Of a stretch of 64,000 bases of DNA, positions 33,431 to 41,050 are shown one piece after another (within the stretch, counting starts at the first letter, position 1; every line of letters starts with the position of its first letter). Below the pieces are notes generated by a model. It saw nothing but the letters and a program-made list of their open reading frames with translations. It ran no database searches and had not been told where the DNA came from. The position numbers and the translations under genes were made by a program. This DNA is from Kutzneria viridogrisea (GTDB lineage Bacteria; Actinomycetota; Actinomycetes; Mycobacteriales; Pseudonocardiaceae). The DNA lies in the NCBI GenBank assembly GCA_014138725.1, contig JACJID010000001.1:744001-808000 (forward strand), written 5' to 3'.

Positions 33431-33452
33431 GGAGGCACTGGCATTACCCCTC
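33431..33452 (-). promoter_or_regulatory. GAGGGGTA-type box upstream of MmyB-like regulator 1
   Basis: On the minus strand this reads GAGGGGTAATGCCAGTGCC and then TCC. It matches the box at 35521-35543 at nearly every position (consensus GAGGGGTAnnGnCAGTGCC). Both lie about 32 bp before the start codon of an MmyB-type regulator and overlap the expected -35 region. Confidence 0.65.
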
Positions 33453-33539
33453 AACCTCGGTCGCGTCCGCACAGCCTGCTTGGGCTATGTGCGACCTCTT
33501 GTGGCGGGACCAATCCTCGGCGGATCGGGTCGACCCTGC

Positions 33540-34337
33540 TCAGATCCCCATCGTGGATCCGCCATCGACCTGCCAGTTCGCGCCGCTGACGTATCGCGAC
33601 AGCGGGCTCGCCAGCATCGCCACGATGCACGCGACGTCCTCAGGCGTTCCGATCCGCCCCACGTCGTTCGGCACGAAGTCGCGAAGTGCGCCCTGTTCGA
33701 TCTCCTCCCATGTCTCACCCCAACCGAAGTCGTCGCGGGTCGCGCGGAACATGTTCTCCAGCGAGTCCACGCGAATAAGGCCCGCGGTGAGGATGTTCGA
33801 CGTGACGCCGGTGCCCCGCAGGTGGCGCGAGAGCGAGACCGTCATGTTGAGCATCGCGGCTTTGGTCGCACCGTACTGTGGATACCCCGCAAGGGGCTGG
33901 TGGCCAGTTCCCGACCCCATCTGGATGATGCGTCCCCAGCCACGGCGCTTCATGTCGGGCAACAAGGCCTGGATCATTCGCACGGCGGAGAGAACGTTGG
34001 ACTCGGTCGCACGGATCCAGTGGTCCGTGGTCTCGGTGTCCCATGAGCTGGTCTCGTAGACGCCAGCGTTGTTGACGAGGATGTCCACCGGGCCGACCTC
34101 GCGGACTTTCCGCGCGACCTGCGCTGCGCCGGCGTCGGTAGCGAGGTCGCCGGTGACGACGCGCGCGGTTCCACCCTCCGATTCGATCGAGTCGGCGACT
34201 GCCTGCGCCTTCGATTCGTCACGGCCATGAACGATCACGGCGGCTCCCTCGCGAGCGAGTGTAGTCGCTACCGCCGCTCCGATCCCTGTGCTCGATCCCG
34301 TTACGAGTGCTCGCTTGCCTTTGAGTTGCAAGTCCAT
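33540..34337 (-). CDS. Short-chain dehydrogenase/reductase
   Basis: A 265-residue classical SDR. The cofactor loop is VTGSSTGIGAAVA (residues 13-25), NNAG is in LVNNAGVYETSS, the catalytic pair is in GYPQYGATKAAM (YxxxK), and the C-terminal ends with VSGANWQVDGGSTM. The HGRDES sequence after beta-2 favours NADP(H). The substrate is unknown. It lies 106 bp downstream of the aldo-keto reductase on the same strand and just upstream of the MmyB-type regulator, so the three genes form a probable redox-stress module. Confidence 0.88.
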   Translation of the reverse strand: MDLQLKGKRALVTGSSTGIGAAVATTLAREGAAVIVHGRDESKAQAVADSIESEGGTARVVTGDLATDAGAAQVARKVREVGPVDILVNNAGVYETSSWDTETTDHWIRATESNVLSAVRMIQALLPDMKRRGWGRIIQMGSGTGHQPLAGYPQYGATKAAMLNMTVSLSRHLRGTGVTSNILTAGLIRVDSLENMFRATRDDFGWGETWEEIEQGALRDFVPNDVGRIGTPEDVACIVAMLASPLSRYVSGANWQVDGGSTMGI

Positions 34338-34443
34338 CTTCCGCTGCCTTTTCGCTTCTTGGTATCCGATGAGTACTGATCGCCGACACTGCGGCGCTGT
34401 GCAAGGGCATGCGCTGACGGCGTGCCTCCTGCGGAGCGCGCTG

Positions 34444-35349
34444 TCACGCTTCGGGGATCGTCCAGTTGCTGTTTTCCGGCGTGACGGCCTCAGGGGCAGG
34501 GCCGTTGCGGACGCCCTTGTCGAGGGCGTCGAGGGCCGACAGCTCGTCGGTGCTGAGCGCGATGTCGAAGACGTCGAAGTTTTCGGCGATTCGCTCAGGC
34601 TTGACCGACTTCGGGATCGCGGAGCGGCCCTGGTGGAGGTGCCAGGCGAGCATCACCTGCGCAGCGGTCTTGCCGTGGGCCTCGGCGATGCCGAGGATCA
34701 CCGGTTCGGTGAGCGTGCTCGTGCGGTTCGTGGCGCCCCAGCCAATGGTGTCCGGGTAGAAGGTCACCCCGCCAATGGGCGACCAGGCCTGCGTGAGGAT
34801 GCCGTGCTGGGTGGCAACGTGTCGCGCGTCGCGCTGGGTGAAGTAGGGGTGCAGTTCGATCTGGTTGACGGCCGGCACGATCTCGGTGCGATCGAGCAGA
34901 GTCTCGAGGTGTTCCGCGGTGAAGTTGGAAACGCCGATCGAGCGCACCTTGCCGTCGGCGAGCAGCGTTTCCAGCGCCTTGTAGGAAGCGATGGTCCTTT
35001 CGAAGGCGACGGGCATCGGCTGGTGCAGGATCAGCAGGTCGATCTGGTCGACGCCCAGCTTCCCCGCGCTCTTGTCGAACGCGTGGAGGGTCTGCTCGTA
35101 GCCGTAGTCGCTGACCCACACCTTCGTCTCGATGAAGACCTCGGACCGGTCGATGCCGGAACGACGGATGGCTTCCCCGACCTCGCGTTCATTGAAGTAG
35201 ACGGCCGCGGTGTCGATGTGGCGATAGCCGGTGGCAAGCGCGGTTTCCACCGCTGTGACGGTCTCATCCGGTGCGCTCTGGAACACACCGAACCCGAGTG
35301 CGGGCAGCGTGACACCGTTGTTCAGGGTGAGCAGGGGTGTAGCGGTCAT
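34444..35349 (-). CDS. Aldo-keto reductase (2,5-diketo-D-gluconate reductase type)
   Basis: A 301-residue AKR with the NADPH-dependent TIM-barrel motifs: the catalytic tetrad as D and Y in HIDTAAVYFNEREVG, K in IETKVWVSD, and H in LLILHQPMP. SIGVSNFTAEHLE and the cofactor-binding IPKSVKPERIAEN follow. ATG 35349 is preceded by GGCAGAAG; the upstream open frame has no such signal. A 7-bp inverted repeat (GAGCTCC/GGAGCTC, 35385-35407) lies just upstream and could be an operator. Flanked by MmyB-type regulators and an SDR, it probably detoxifies carbonyls. Confidence 0.88.
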   Translation of the reverse strand: MTATPLLTLNNGVTLPALGFGVFQSAPDETVTAVETALATGYRHIDTAAVYFNEREVGEAIRRSGIDRSEVFIETKVWVSDYGYEQTLHAFDKSAGKLGVDQIDLLILHQPMPVAFERTIASYKALETLLADGKVRSIGVSNFTAEHLETLLDRTEIVPAVNQIELHPYFTQRDARHVATQHGILTQAWSPIGGVTFYPDTIGWGATNRTSTLTEPVILGIAEAHGKTAAQVMLAWHLHQGRSAIPKSVKPERIAENFDVFDIALSTDELSALDALDKGVRNGPAPEAVTPENSNWTIPEA

Positions 35350-35520
35350 GGCGATTCTTCTGCCTTCAATTGGGGAGTCGAGGTGAGCTCCTCTCGAGGT
35401 GGAGCTCATGTATTCACTGAACACCGCGTCTCGACGCTGTGGGAGGACGGCCTGATCCATGTACTACGAGTCCACCCCACACGGAAGGGGAAACGGTCGT
35501 GACGAGGGAGTCTTTGCTGT

Positions 35521-35543
35521 GAGGGGTACGGGCAGTGCCCCTC
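35521..35543 (+). promoter_or_regulatory. GAGGGGTA-type box upstream of MmyB-like regulator 2
   Basis: GAGGGGTACGGGCAGTGCC followed by CCTC; the outer GAGGGG and CCCCTC are also inverted complements. It lies 31 bp before ATG 35575 and matches the box at 33431-33452. Confidence 0.65.
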
Positions 35544-35574
35544 AACCATCGCGTGGCCTGCCTATCCTGTGCCC

Positions 35575-36483
35575 ATGGACAACCGGGCCGCGATCAGCGC
35601 ATTCCTCCGCTCCCGGCGCGACAAGATCGCCCCCGAGCAGGTGGGTTTGCCGGCGTACGGTCAGCGGCGGGTACCAGGACTGCGCAGGGGTGAGGTCGCG
35701 GCGTCAGCCGGGATCAGCATCGAGTACTACACGCGCATGGAGCGCGGCAATCTCAGTGGTGTCTCCGACGGTGTGCTGGACGCCCTCGCCCACGCTTTGC
35801 GGCTCGACGACACTGAGCGCATGTACCTGTACGACCTCGCCCGCGCCGCGGGGCCGCCGTCCGAGGCACGGGCCCAGCAGCGGGTGGTGCGGCCGACGGT
35901 GCGGTCAAGCCTGGCACGGATCGTTGAGGGGATGCCGGAGCTGCCGGCGTTCGTGATGAACAGCCGCCTCGACACGCTGGCCGCCAACCCGCTGGGGCTG
36001 GCCCTGTACTCGGAGATGTATGCGGACCCGGCCTGCGGGGCCAACGTCGCCCGCTTTGCTTTTTTTCACCCCGCCGCCAGGCGGTTCTACACCGACTGGG
36101 AGCGCATGGCCCGCTTCGCCGTGGGTGCGCTGCGCGTCGAAGCCGGGAGGAGGCCCCACGACCGGGACCTGGCGAACCTGATCGGTGACCTGTCCACCCG
36201 CAGCGACGCCTTCCGCGCAATGTGGGGATCACACGACGTGTATGTCTTCCGTGACACCACGAAACGCCTCAATCATCCGCTCATCGGCGACATCGAACTC
36301 GATCAGGAGACCCTGAGCCTGCCGGACGAAAGCGGACTGAACGTGGTCGTCTACAGCGCGCCACCGGGGACTGCCGCCGAGGAAGGTCTGCGACTGCTCG
36401 CCAGTTGGTCCGCCACGATCCGCCAGGAGCAGGACGTGGAATCCACGTGGACCGTCGACCCGACAGCTCCACTGGGGAGCTGA
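35575..36483 (+). CDS. XRE-family regulator with MmyB-like ligand domain
   Basis: A 302-residue regulator. The HTH is RVPGLRRGEVAASAGISIEYYTRMERGNLSG. The MmyB-type domain includes AFVMNSRLDTLAANPLG, FFHPAARRFYTDWERMARF and LASWSATIRQEQD. TATCCT lies 6 nt before ATG 35575 with no Shine-Dalgarno; GTG 35569 is less likely since it would fall before the predicted transcript start. It is the closest relative in the window of 32507-33397, in sequence and in upstream box, and is divergent from the aldo-keto reductase. Confidence 0.88.
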   Translation: MDNRAAISAFLRSRRDKIAPEQVGLPAYGQRRVPGLRRGEVAASAGISIEYYTRMERGNLSGVSDGVLDALAHALRLDDTERMYLYDLARAAGPPSEARAQQRVVRPTVRSSLARIVEGMPELPAFVMNSRLDTLAANPLGLALYSEMYADPACGANVARFAFFHPAARRFYTDWERMARFAVGALRVEAGRRPHDRDLANLIGDLSTRSDAFRAMWGSHDVYVFRDTTKRLNHPLIGDIELDQETLSLPDESGLNVVVYSAPPGTAAEEGLRLLASWSATIRQEQDVESTWTVDPTAPLGS

Positions 36484-36570
36484 TCGATTCCCCTCGGGCG
36501 GAGCGGCTCCCAGGCTAGGATCACGCTGGCTGTTGATCGTCGCGGTCGCTGTCATACCGAAGAGGGAGCC

Positions 36571-38625
36571 ATGTGGCGAAGGCTGGCCAGCGCGGTGGCC
36601 GGTCTGCTCGTGCTGTTCATCGGTAGTCTCGCCTTCAACGCCGCGTCGGAGCAGAGCCGCTGGCCGGGGCCGCTCGACCTGGTGCGCACCCACCCGTGGG
36701 TGGTGCTCCTTCTCCTGATACCGCTGGCGTTGATCGGGCTGTGGCAGGCGCCGCGGCGGGACCGTGCGCGGGGCCGGCCCGCGCCCGCGACGTACCGGCT
36801 GCCGCCGCGCAACACCAACTTCACCGGCCGCGACGCCACGTTGCGGGAGTTGCGGCAGCGCCTCACCTCGGTGAACGACATCGCGATGCAGGTCGTGCAC
36901 GGGCTGGGCGGTGTCGGCAAGACGCAGCTCGCGGTCGAGTACGCCTACCGTTACCGGTCGAAGTACCGGTTCGTCGCGTTCGTGGACGCCGAACACCCCG
37001 ACCTGGTGGCCTCGCAGTTCGCCTCGCTGGCCAGGGAGCTGGGACTGACGGAGGTGAGCGCCGAGCAGGTCATCCCCTGGGTGTACGGCACATTGCTGGA
37101 CCGCAGGCCCTGGCTGATCATCTTCGACAACGGGGAGAGACCAGGCACGCTCGCGCACGCGCTGCCCTCGGGTGACCTGGTGCGCAACGGCCACGTCATC
37201 GTCACGACCAGGGTGAGCGGCTGGTCGAGCAAGGCCGGCGTCATCGACCTGGACGTGTTCACCAGGCAGGAGTCGGTGGAGCTGCTGATCCGGCGGGTGC
37301 CCGGCATGACCACAGTGGTGGCCGACCGGATCGCCGAGCAACTGGGGGACCTGCCGCTGGCGTTGGAGCAGGCGGCCGGGTACATGGACTACAACCACAC
37401 GGCACCCCAGGAGTACCTGGCTCTGCTGAGGTCGCGGCTGGAGGACATGATCGCGCGGGGCGAGCTGGCCGACCGGCCGGCGGTGGTGGTCGCGACCTTG
37501 TGGCAGCTCAGTGTGCGCAGGCTGGAGACCGAGCAGCCGCAAGCGGTGCGGCTGCTGGAGCTGTGTGCCCTGCTGGCGCCGGAGCCGATCCCGCTGGAGC
37601 TGTTCACCAGCAGCCCGGACACGCTGATCGAAGCCGCGGCCGACCCGCTGGCGTGGGACATGACGGTCGGCGCTCTGGCTGGTCTGGGTCTGGCCAGGCG
37701 CGTGGACTCCTCCCTGGTGCTGCATCGGCTGGTTCAGGCCGCCATCCGGGCCGCGATGCCGCACGAGGTGCACACCGACGCTCGGGTCCGGCTGTGCCAT
37801 GCGCTGCTGGCGGCCGTGCCGCACGACATCCATGGTGACCCGGATGCGCGACCGCGGTGGCAGGAGCTGCTCGCGCACGTACTGGCGGTGACAAAGGACG
37901 ATCCACCGGCCGAGTGCGCCGCGGAGACAGCGGTGCTGCTGCGGCTGGCGTCGGCGTTCCTGCTTCAGATCGGGGATCGCGCGGTGGCACTGCCCCTGTG
38001 TGAACGTGCCCTCGCGATCGACGAGTCGCTGGCGGGCCGGGATGCCGAGGTCGGCTTCGACCTGATCACCCTGGCGCAGATCCACCGGGAACTCGACGCG
38101 CCGGAGAAGGCGCGCCCGCTGGCGGAACGCGCGCTGTGCTTGCACGAGTCCTGCCTGCCGGCGGACAGTCCAGCCATCGCGACGGACCTGGCCACGTTGG
38201 CGCGGATACTGCGCCTTCTCGGCGACCATGGGGCGGCGCTGCCGCTGGCCGAACGTGCGTTGCAGATCGACCAGGCGGCGTACGGGCCGGACGACCCGTA
38301 CGTGAGCTTCGACCTGGTAGCACTGGCAGGTGTCCATCTTGACCTCGGCGACCATGCCACGGCCGTGCCGCTGATCTCGCGAGCGCTGCGGATCCGCGAG
38401 GCCAGTTACGCACCGGACCACCTGTACATCGGGTACGCCCTGCTGCTCAAGGCCCAAGCCCTCCACGAGTTGAACGATCCGACCGCGGTCGACCTCGCGC
38501 GCCGGGGCGCGCAGATCCTGCACACCCAACTGGGCAGGACCCATCCCAAGACCGATGAGGCATTCGCTCTGGTCAACCGTTTCCTGAACCGCGACAGCCG
38601 CCAAGGCCACGGCGATACCGGCTGA
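36571..38625 (+). CDS. Membrane-anchored NB-ARC (STAND) ATPase with TPR repeats
   Basis: A 684-residue protein. Two N-terminal membrane helices (about 7-24 and 43-58) are followed by FTGR (84-87), Walker A GLGGVGKT (111-118), Walker B WLIIFDN (181-187), a sensor-like HVIVTTR (208-214) and the GxP-type GDLPLALEQAAG (259-270). The C-terminal half from about residue 440 holds kinesin-light-chain-like TPR repeats such as ALPLCERALAIDESL and ALPLAERALQIDQAAYGPDDP. STAND proteins oligomerise when a signal is bound and drive an effector. No effector enzyme domain is seen, so the membrane helices are the only candidate output. GAGGGAG precedes ATG 36571. A regulatory or a defence role is possible; no adjacent effector gene supports either. 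Confidence 0.85.
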   Translation: MWRRLASAVAGLLVLFIGSLAFNAASEQSRWPGPLDLVRTHPWVVLLLLIPLALIGLWQAPRRDRARGRPAPATYRLPPRNTNFTGRDATLRELRQRLTSVNDIAMQVVHGLGGVGKTQLAVEYAYRYRSKYRFVAFVDAEHPDLVASQFASLARELGLTEVSAEQVIPWVYGTLLDRRPWLIIFDNGERPGTLAHALPSGDLVRNGHVIVTTRVSGWSSKAGVIDLDVFTRQESVELLIRRVPGMTTVVADRIAEQLGDLPLALEQAAGYMDYNHTAPQEYLALLRSRLEDMIARGELADRPAVVVATLWQLSVRRLETEQPQAVRLLELCALLAPEPIPLELFTSSPDTLIEAAADPLAWDMTVGALAGLGLARRVDSSLVLHRLVQAAIRAAMPHEVHTDARVRLCHALLAAVPHDIHGDPDARPRWQELLAHVLAVTKDDPPAECAAETAVLLRLASAFLLQIGDRAVALPLCERALAIDESLAGRDAEVGFDLITLAQIHRELDAPEKARPLAERALCLHESCLPADSPAIATDLATLARILRLLGDHGAALPLAERALQIDQAAYGPDDPYVSFDLVALAGVHLDLGDHATAVPLISRALRIREASYAPDHLYIGYALLLKAQALHELNDPTAVDLARRGAQILHTQLGRTHPKTDEAFALVNRFLNRDSRQGHGDTG

Positions 38626-38891
38626 CTCGGAAACCGAATCTCGGAGGTAATCGCCCGTGGCAGCACCGTGCGGCTGTGGGCGAATACCGCCATCCCCGCC
38701 GTGGTCCGACGCCGGGCCGAGATACCGCCTTCCGACTGGGTGGCTCACGGCACCAAACGTGTCATAGGCACCGGCGGGCCAGCCGCGATGTCACCGAGGC
38801 CGTGCGCGGCACGGTCGTGCTGCGCACCGATGACCGGACGTTGACGGCGCTCTTGCGACTTCGCGTGCAGGCTTGGGTAGTGAGCGCGGAG
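38626..38891. other. Gene-free stretch after the NB-ARC gene
   Basis: No convincing coding sequence. The plus-strand open frame starting at 38676 has low-complexity Arg-rich content here and lies opposite a TPR scrap further on. Confidence 0.35.
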
Positions 38892-38990
38892 CTAGTCGTT
38901 CAAGGATGCCAAGTTCGAGCGGACGATTTTCGTGGTGGGATGTTCGTGGCCCAGCACCCGCTCACAGTGGGCGAGGGTGGTTTCGTACAG
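38892..38990 (-). pseudogene. Isolated TPR-repeat fragment
   Basis: The minus strand reads LLYETTLAHCERVLGHEHPT and then TKIVRSNLASLND before a stop: one complete kinesin-light-chain-type TPR (compare LYERTLADRERVLGxDHPxTL). Sequence upstream on this strand (beyond 38990) does not continue the repeat. It is the 3' end of a lost TPR protein, on the strand opposite to the intact NB-ARC/TPR gene. Confidence 0.55.
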
Positions 38991-39308
38991 CAGGACACGC
39001 TCACCGCGGCGATCCGCCCGGACGCGGAGCGGATCGCCTACCCGTACGAAGCCTGCGCCCGCGCGGCGACCTGCCCGACCCTGGCGGGCAAGGAGCCGCT
39101 GCTCGCCGACCGGTTCACCGGCGAGCGCGTGCCGCTCACCGAGTCCATGACCTGTGACCTCGCGGAGCTCACGGCCGCCAACGAACTGGATGTCATGACG
39201 CACTCGACCGAGCTCCGCATCCGGTACGCGGCCGCCCTGACGGAGCTGTTCCGTTCCTGGGAGAGACTCCTGTCACCGGCCGCCCGCGCGGCCACCGCCG
39301 ATCGTTAG
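38991..39308 (+). CDS. Unknown protein, probably 5'-truncated
   Basis: About 105 codons of protein-like sequence run to 39308 (AAIRPDAERIAYPYEACARA, GKEPLLADRFTGERVPLTES, ELRIRYAAALTELFRSWERL). No family is recognised. Two cysteines (ACARAATC) and predicted helices suggest a folded domain. The frame is open back to 38676, but bases before 38990 are a TPR fragment on the other strand, so the true 5' end seems lost and no ribosome site is clear. It ends 11 bp before the CoaD-like gene. Confidence 0.4.
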   Translation, partial: QDTLTAAIRPDAERIAYPYEACARAATCPTLAGKEPLLADRFTGERVPLTESMTCDLAELTAANELDVMTHSTELRIRYAAALTELFRSWERLLSPAARAATADR

Positions 39309-39319
39309 CATGGCAAGCC

Positions 39320-39730
39320 ATGCGCGCCGTATTCCCCGGCTCCTTCGACCCGGCCACGCAGGGACACCTCGACGTGGCGCGCCGGGCCGCGAGCATGTTC
39401 GACGAAGTCGTCATGTGCGTCCTGACCAACCCGAAGAAGACCGGCCGGCTCCCCCTCGCCGAACGACTGGCCCTGCTGGCCGACATGACCAGCGACCTGG
39501 CCAATGTCACGGTGGACTCCAGTGCCGGCCGGCTACTGGTCGACTACTGCCGCGGGGCGGGTATCGGCGTGATCGTGCGAGGCCTGCGCACCCTGGACGA
39601 CCTGGAGCACGAGTTGCCGATGGCTCAGACGAACCGTCACCTGAGCGGCATCGAAACGCTCTTCGTCCCGGCCGATCCCGCGCACGCGTACATCTCCTCA
39701 ACCCTCATCTCGGCGACGACCCAGCGGTAG
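39320..39730 (+). CDS. Short CoaD-like nucleotidyltransferase (phosphopantetheine adenylyltransferase homologue)
   Basis: A 136-residue protein. AVFPGSFDPATQGHLDVARRA matches the nucleotide-binding start of CoaD (the HxGH-type motif reads TQGH), MCVLTNPKKTGRLPLAERL and VIVRGLRTLDDLEHELPMAQ follow, and ISSTLI is the usual SSS/T motif. Normal CoaD is about 160 residues. Here the chain ends directly after the ISSTLI motif, so the last helix (KEVAxxGGDVSHLVPPxV) is missing. It may be a second, degenerate copy or a cytidylyltransferase-type relative with another substrate. No frameshift restoring the tail is seen. Confidence 0.72.
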   Translation: MRAVFPGSFDPATQGHLDVARRAASMFDEVVMCVLTNPKKTGRLPLAERLALLADMTSDLANVTVDSSAGRLLVDYCRGAGIGVIVRGLRTLDDLEHELPMAQTNRHLSGIETLFVPADPAHAYISSTLISATTQR

Positions 39731-39763
39731 CGCCCGGTCGAAGATCAGCTCGACGCGAGTTGC

Positions 39764-39789
39764 GACGCCCTTCGGGACCGGAGGGCGTC
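39764..39789. terminator. Hairpin between CoaD-like and LysR genes
   Basis: GACGCCCT (39764-39771) and AGGGCGTC (39782-39789) pair perfectly around a 10-nt loop between convergent genes. Confidence 0.5.
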
Positions 39790-39879
39790 CCCCGAACGCA
39801 CTCACATGCCGCGAAGAGGGCCGTCTCGCAGACCGTCTCAGCCTGAGCGCGGCCGGGTACCGGCCAACCGGTAGCCGCT

Positions 39880-40806
39880 TCACGTGCGGTTCAGCGTGGT
39901 GACCAGGGGTTGGACGGCTTCCACCATGTGGTGGCGGAGCCATTGGGACGCGGGATCGTCATCGAGTCGGCGGTGCCAGCGCATTTCGACCTTGGCCAAG
40001 GGCAGTTCCAGGGGCACCTTGTGCCACCGCAGGGGGACCTGTCGTTCAACGAGATGCTCTGCCACGACGCGGGGTCCAAGGCAGATGACGTCCCCCTCCA
40101 GGGCGATCAAGGCCGCCACGGCGAAGGAGGGGACGACAGCCACGACGCGGCGAGAGCGGCCCAGTCGTTGCAGTGCCTCGTCCAGCGGCCCGCGCGCGAG
40201 TCCTCGGCGGGACGCGGAGATGTGTGGATAAGCGCACAGGTCGTCCACCGTCAGTCGGGAAGCCCTGCCCAGGTCGGAATGCGCCGCCACCACTGCGACG
40301 AAGTGGTCGGAGAACAGTGTTTGTGTGCGCAGGTCTGGCGGAGGTGGGTCGGCGACGCCGACGTCGAGATCGAGCGAGCCGTCGCGTAGCTGGTCAGGTT
40401 CCTTGGTGTCCTGGGCGACGAACCGCAGTCGGACCTCGGGGGCCTCGACGGCGATCCGGTGAGTGAGGCGGGGCGCGAGAACAGGGCTGAGTCCGTCGTT
40501 GACACGGATGGCGAAGGTGCGCCGCCACGAACGTGGGTCGCTCCCGGCAGGATCCACCCGGAGTTCGGCCGCGGCATCCAGCAGCGCCTTGACCCTGGCG
40601 GCCGACCGCTGGGCGAACGGGGTTGGCACGAGGCCTCGGCCGGCGCGCACCAAGATCTGGTCGTTCATCGCTCGTCTCAGACGGCCCAGCGCCCTGCTGG
40701 TGGCCGGGATGGACAGATGAAGACGTGTCGCAGCCGCGGACACGCTACCGGTGTCCATCAACGCGTCAAACACACGCAACAGGTTGAGATCCAACTGTTC
40801 GGCCAC
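39880..40806 (-). CDS. LysR-family regulator
   Basis: A 308-residue regulator. The HTH is LNLLRVFDALMDTGSVSAAA with TRLHLSIPATSRALGRLRRA (residues 7-46). The periplasmic-binding-like effector domain carries LRTQTLFSDHFVAVVAAHSD and ASRRGLARGPLDEALQRLG. The pattern is that of NodD/LinR-type regulators of aromatic degradation. GTG 40806 is preceded by AAGGGGCGG. It is divergent from an FAD monooxygenase over 244 bp and probably activates it. A fragment matching its residues around PTPFAQRSAARVKALLDAAA lies at 48562-48690. Confidence 0.88.
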   Translation of the reverse strand: MAEQLDLNLLRVFDALMDTGSVSAAATRLHLSIPATSRALGRLRRAMNDQILVRAGRGLVPTPFAQRSAARVKALLDAAAELRVDPAGSDPRSWRRTFAIRVNDGLSPVLAPRLTHRIAVEAPEVRLRFVAQDTKEPDQLRDGSLDLDVGVADPPPPDLRTQTLFSDHFVAVVAAHSDLGRASRLTVDDLCAYPHISASRRGLARGPLDEALQRLGRSRRVVAVVPSFAVAALIALEGDVICLGPRVVAEHLVERQVPLRWHKVPLELPLAKVEMRWHRRLDDDPASQWLRHHMVEAVQPLVTTLNRT

Positions 40807-41050
40807 GGACCGCCCCTTCAGGTTTGCGTCTCACGCAAACTATCTGTGCAAAGTATGCATTGGACATCATGTCAGGTGCGTTCGACACTGAAGTCGTGAT
40901 CAACGAACCGACGGCCCGGTGCCTACTGGCCACCGCGAGCCCGGCAGTGCCGGTACTGGCGGCCATCGATTGGTGATCGGCGTCCTGGTGTGGGCGACAA
41001 CCCGGTCGCGTTGTCACAACCCGTCCATACACGAGGGAGAGGCGGTAAAG

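Noticed and set aside
36229-38748. An 839-codon minus-strand frame opposite the NB-ARC gene
   Set aside because: Composition is Gln/Arg/Val-rich with no family resemblance; the plus strand carries complete NB-ARC and TPR motifs.
36571-39730. Treating the NB-ARC protein and CoaD-like gene as one defence operon
   Set aside because: They are separated by over 690 bp with a TPR fragment on the opposite strand and a truncated frame, so co-transcription is not supported.
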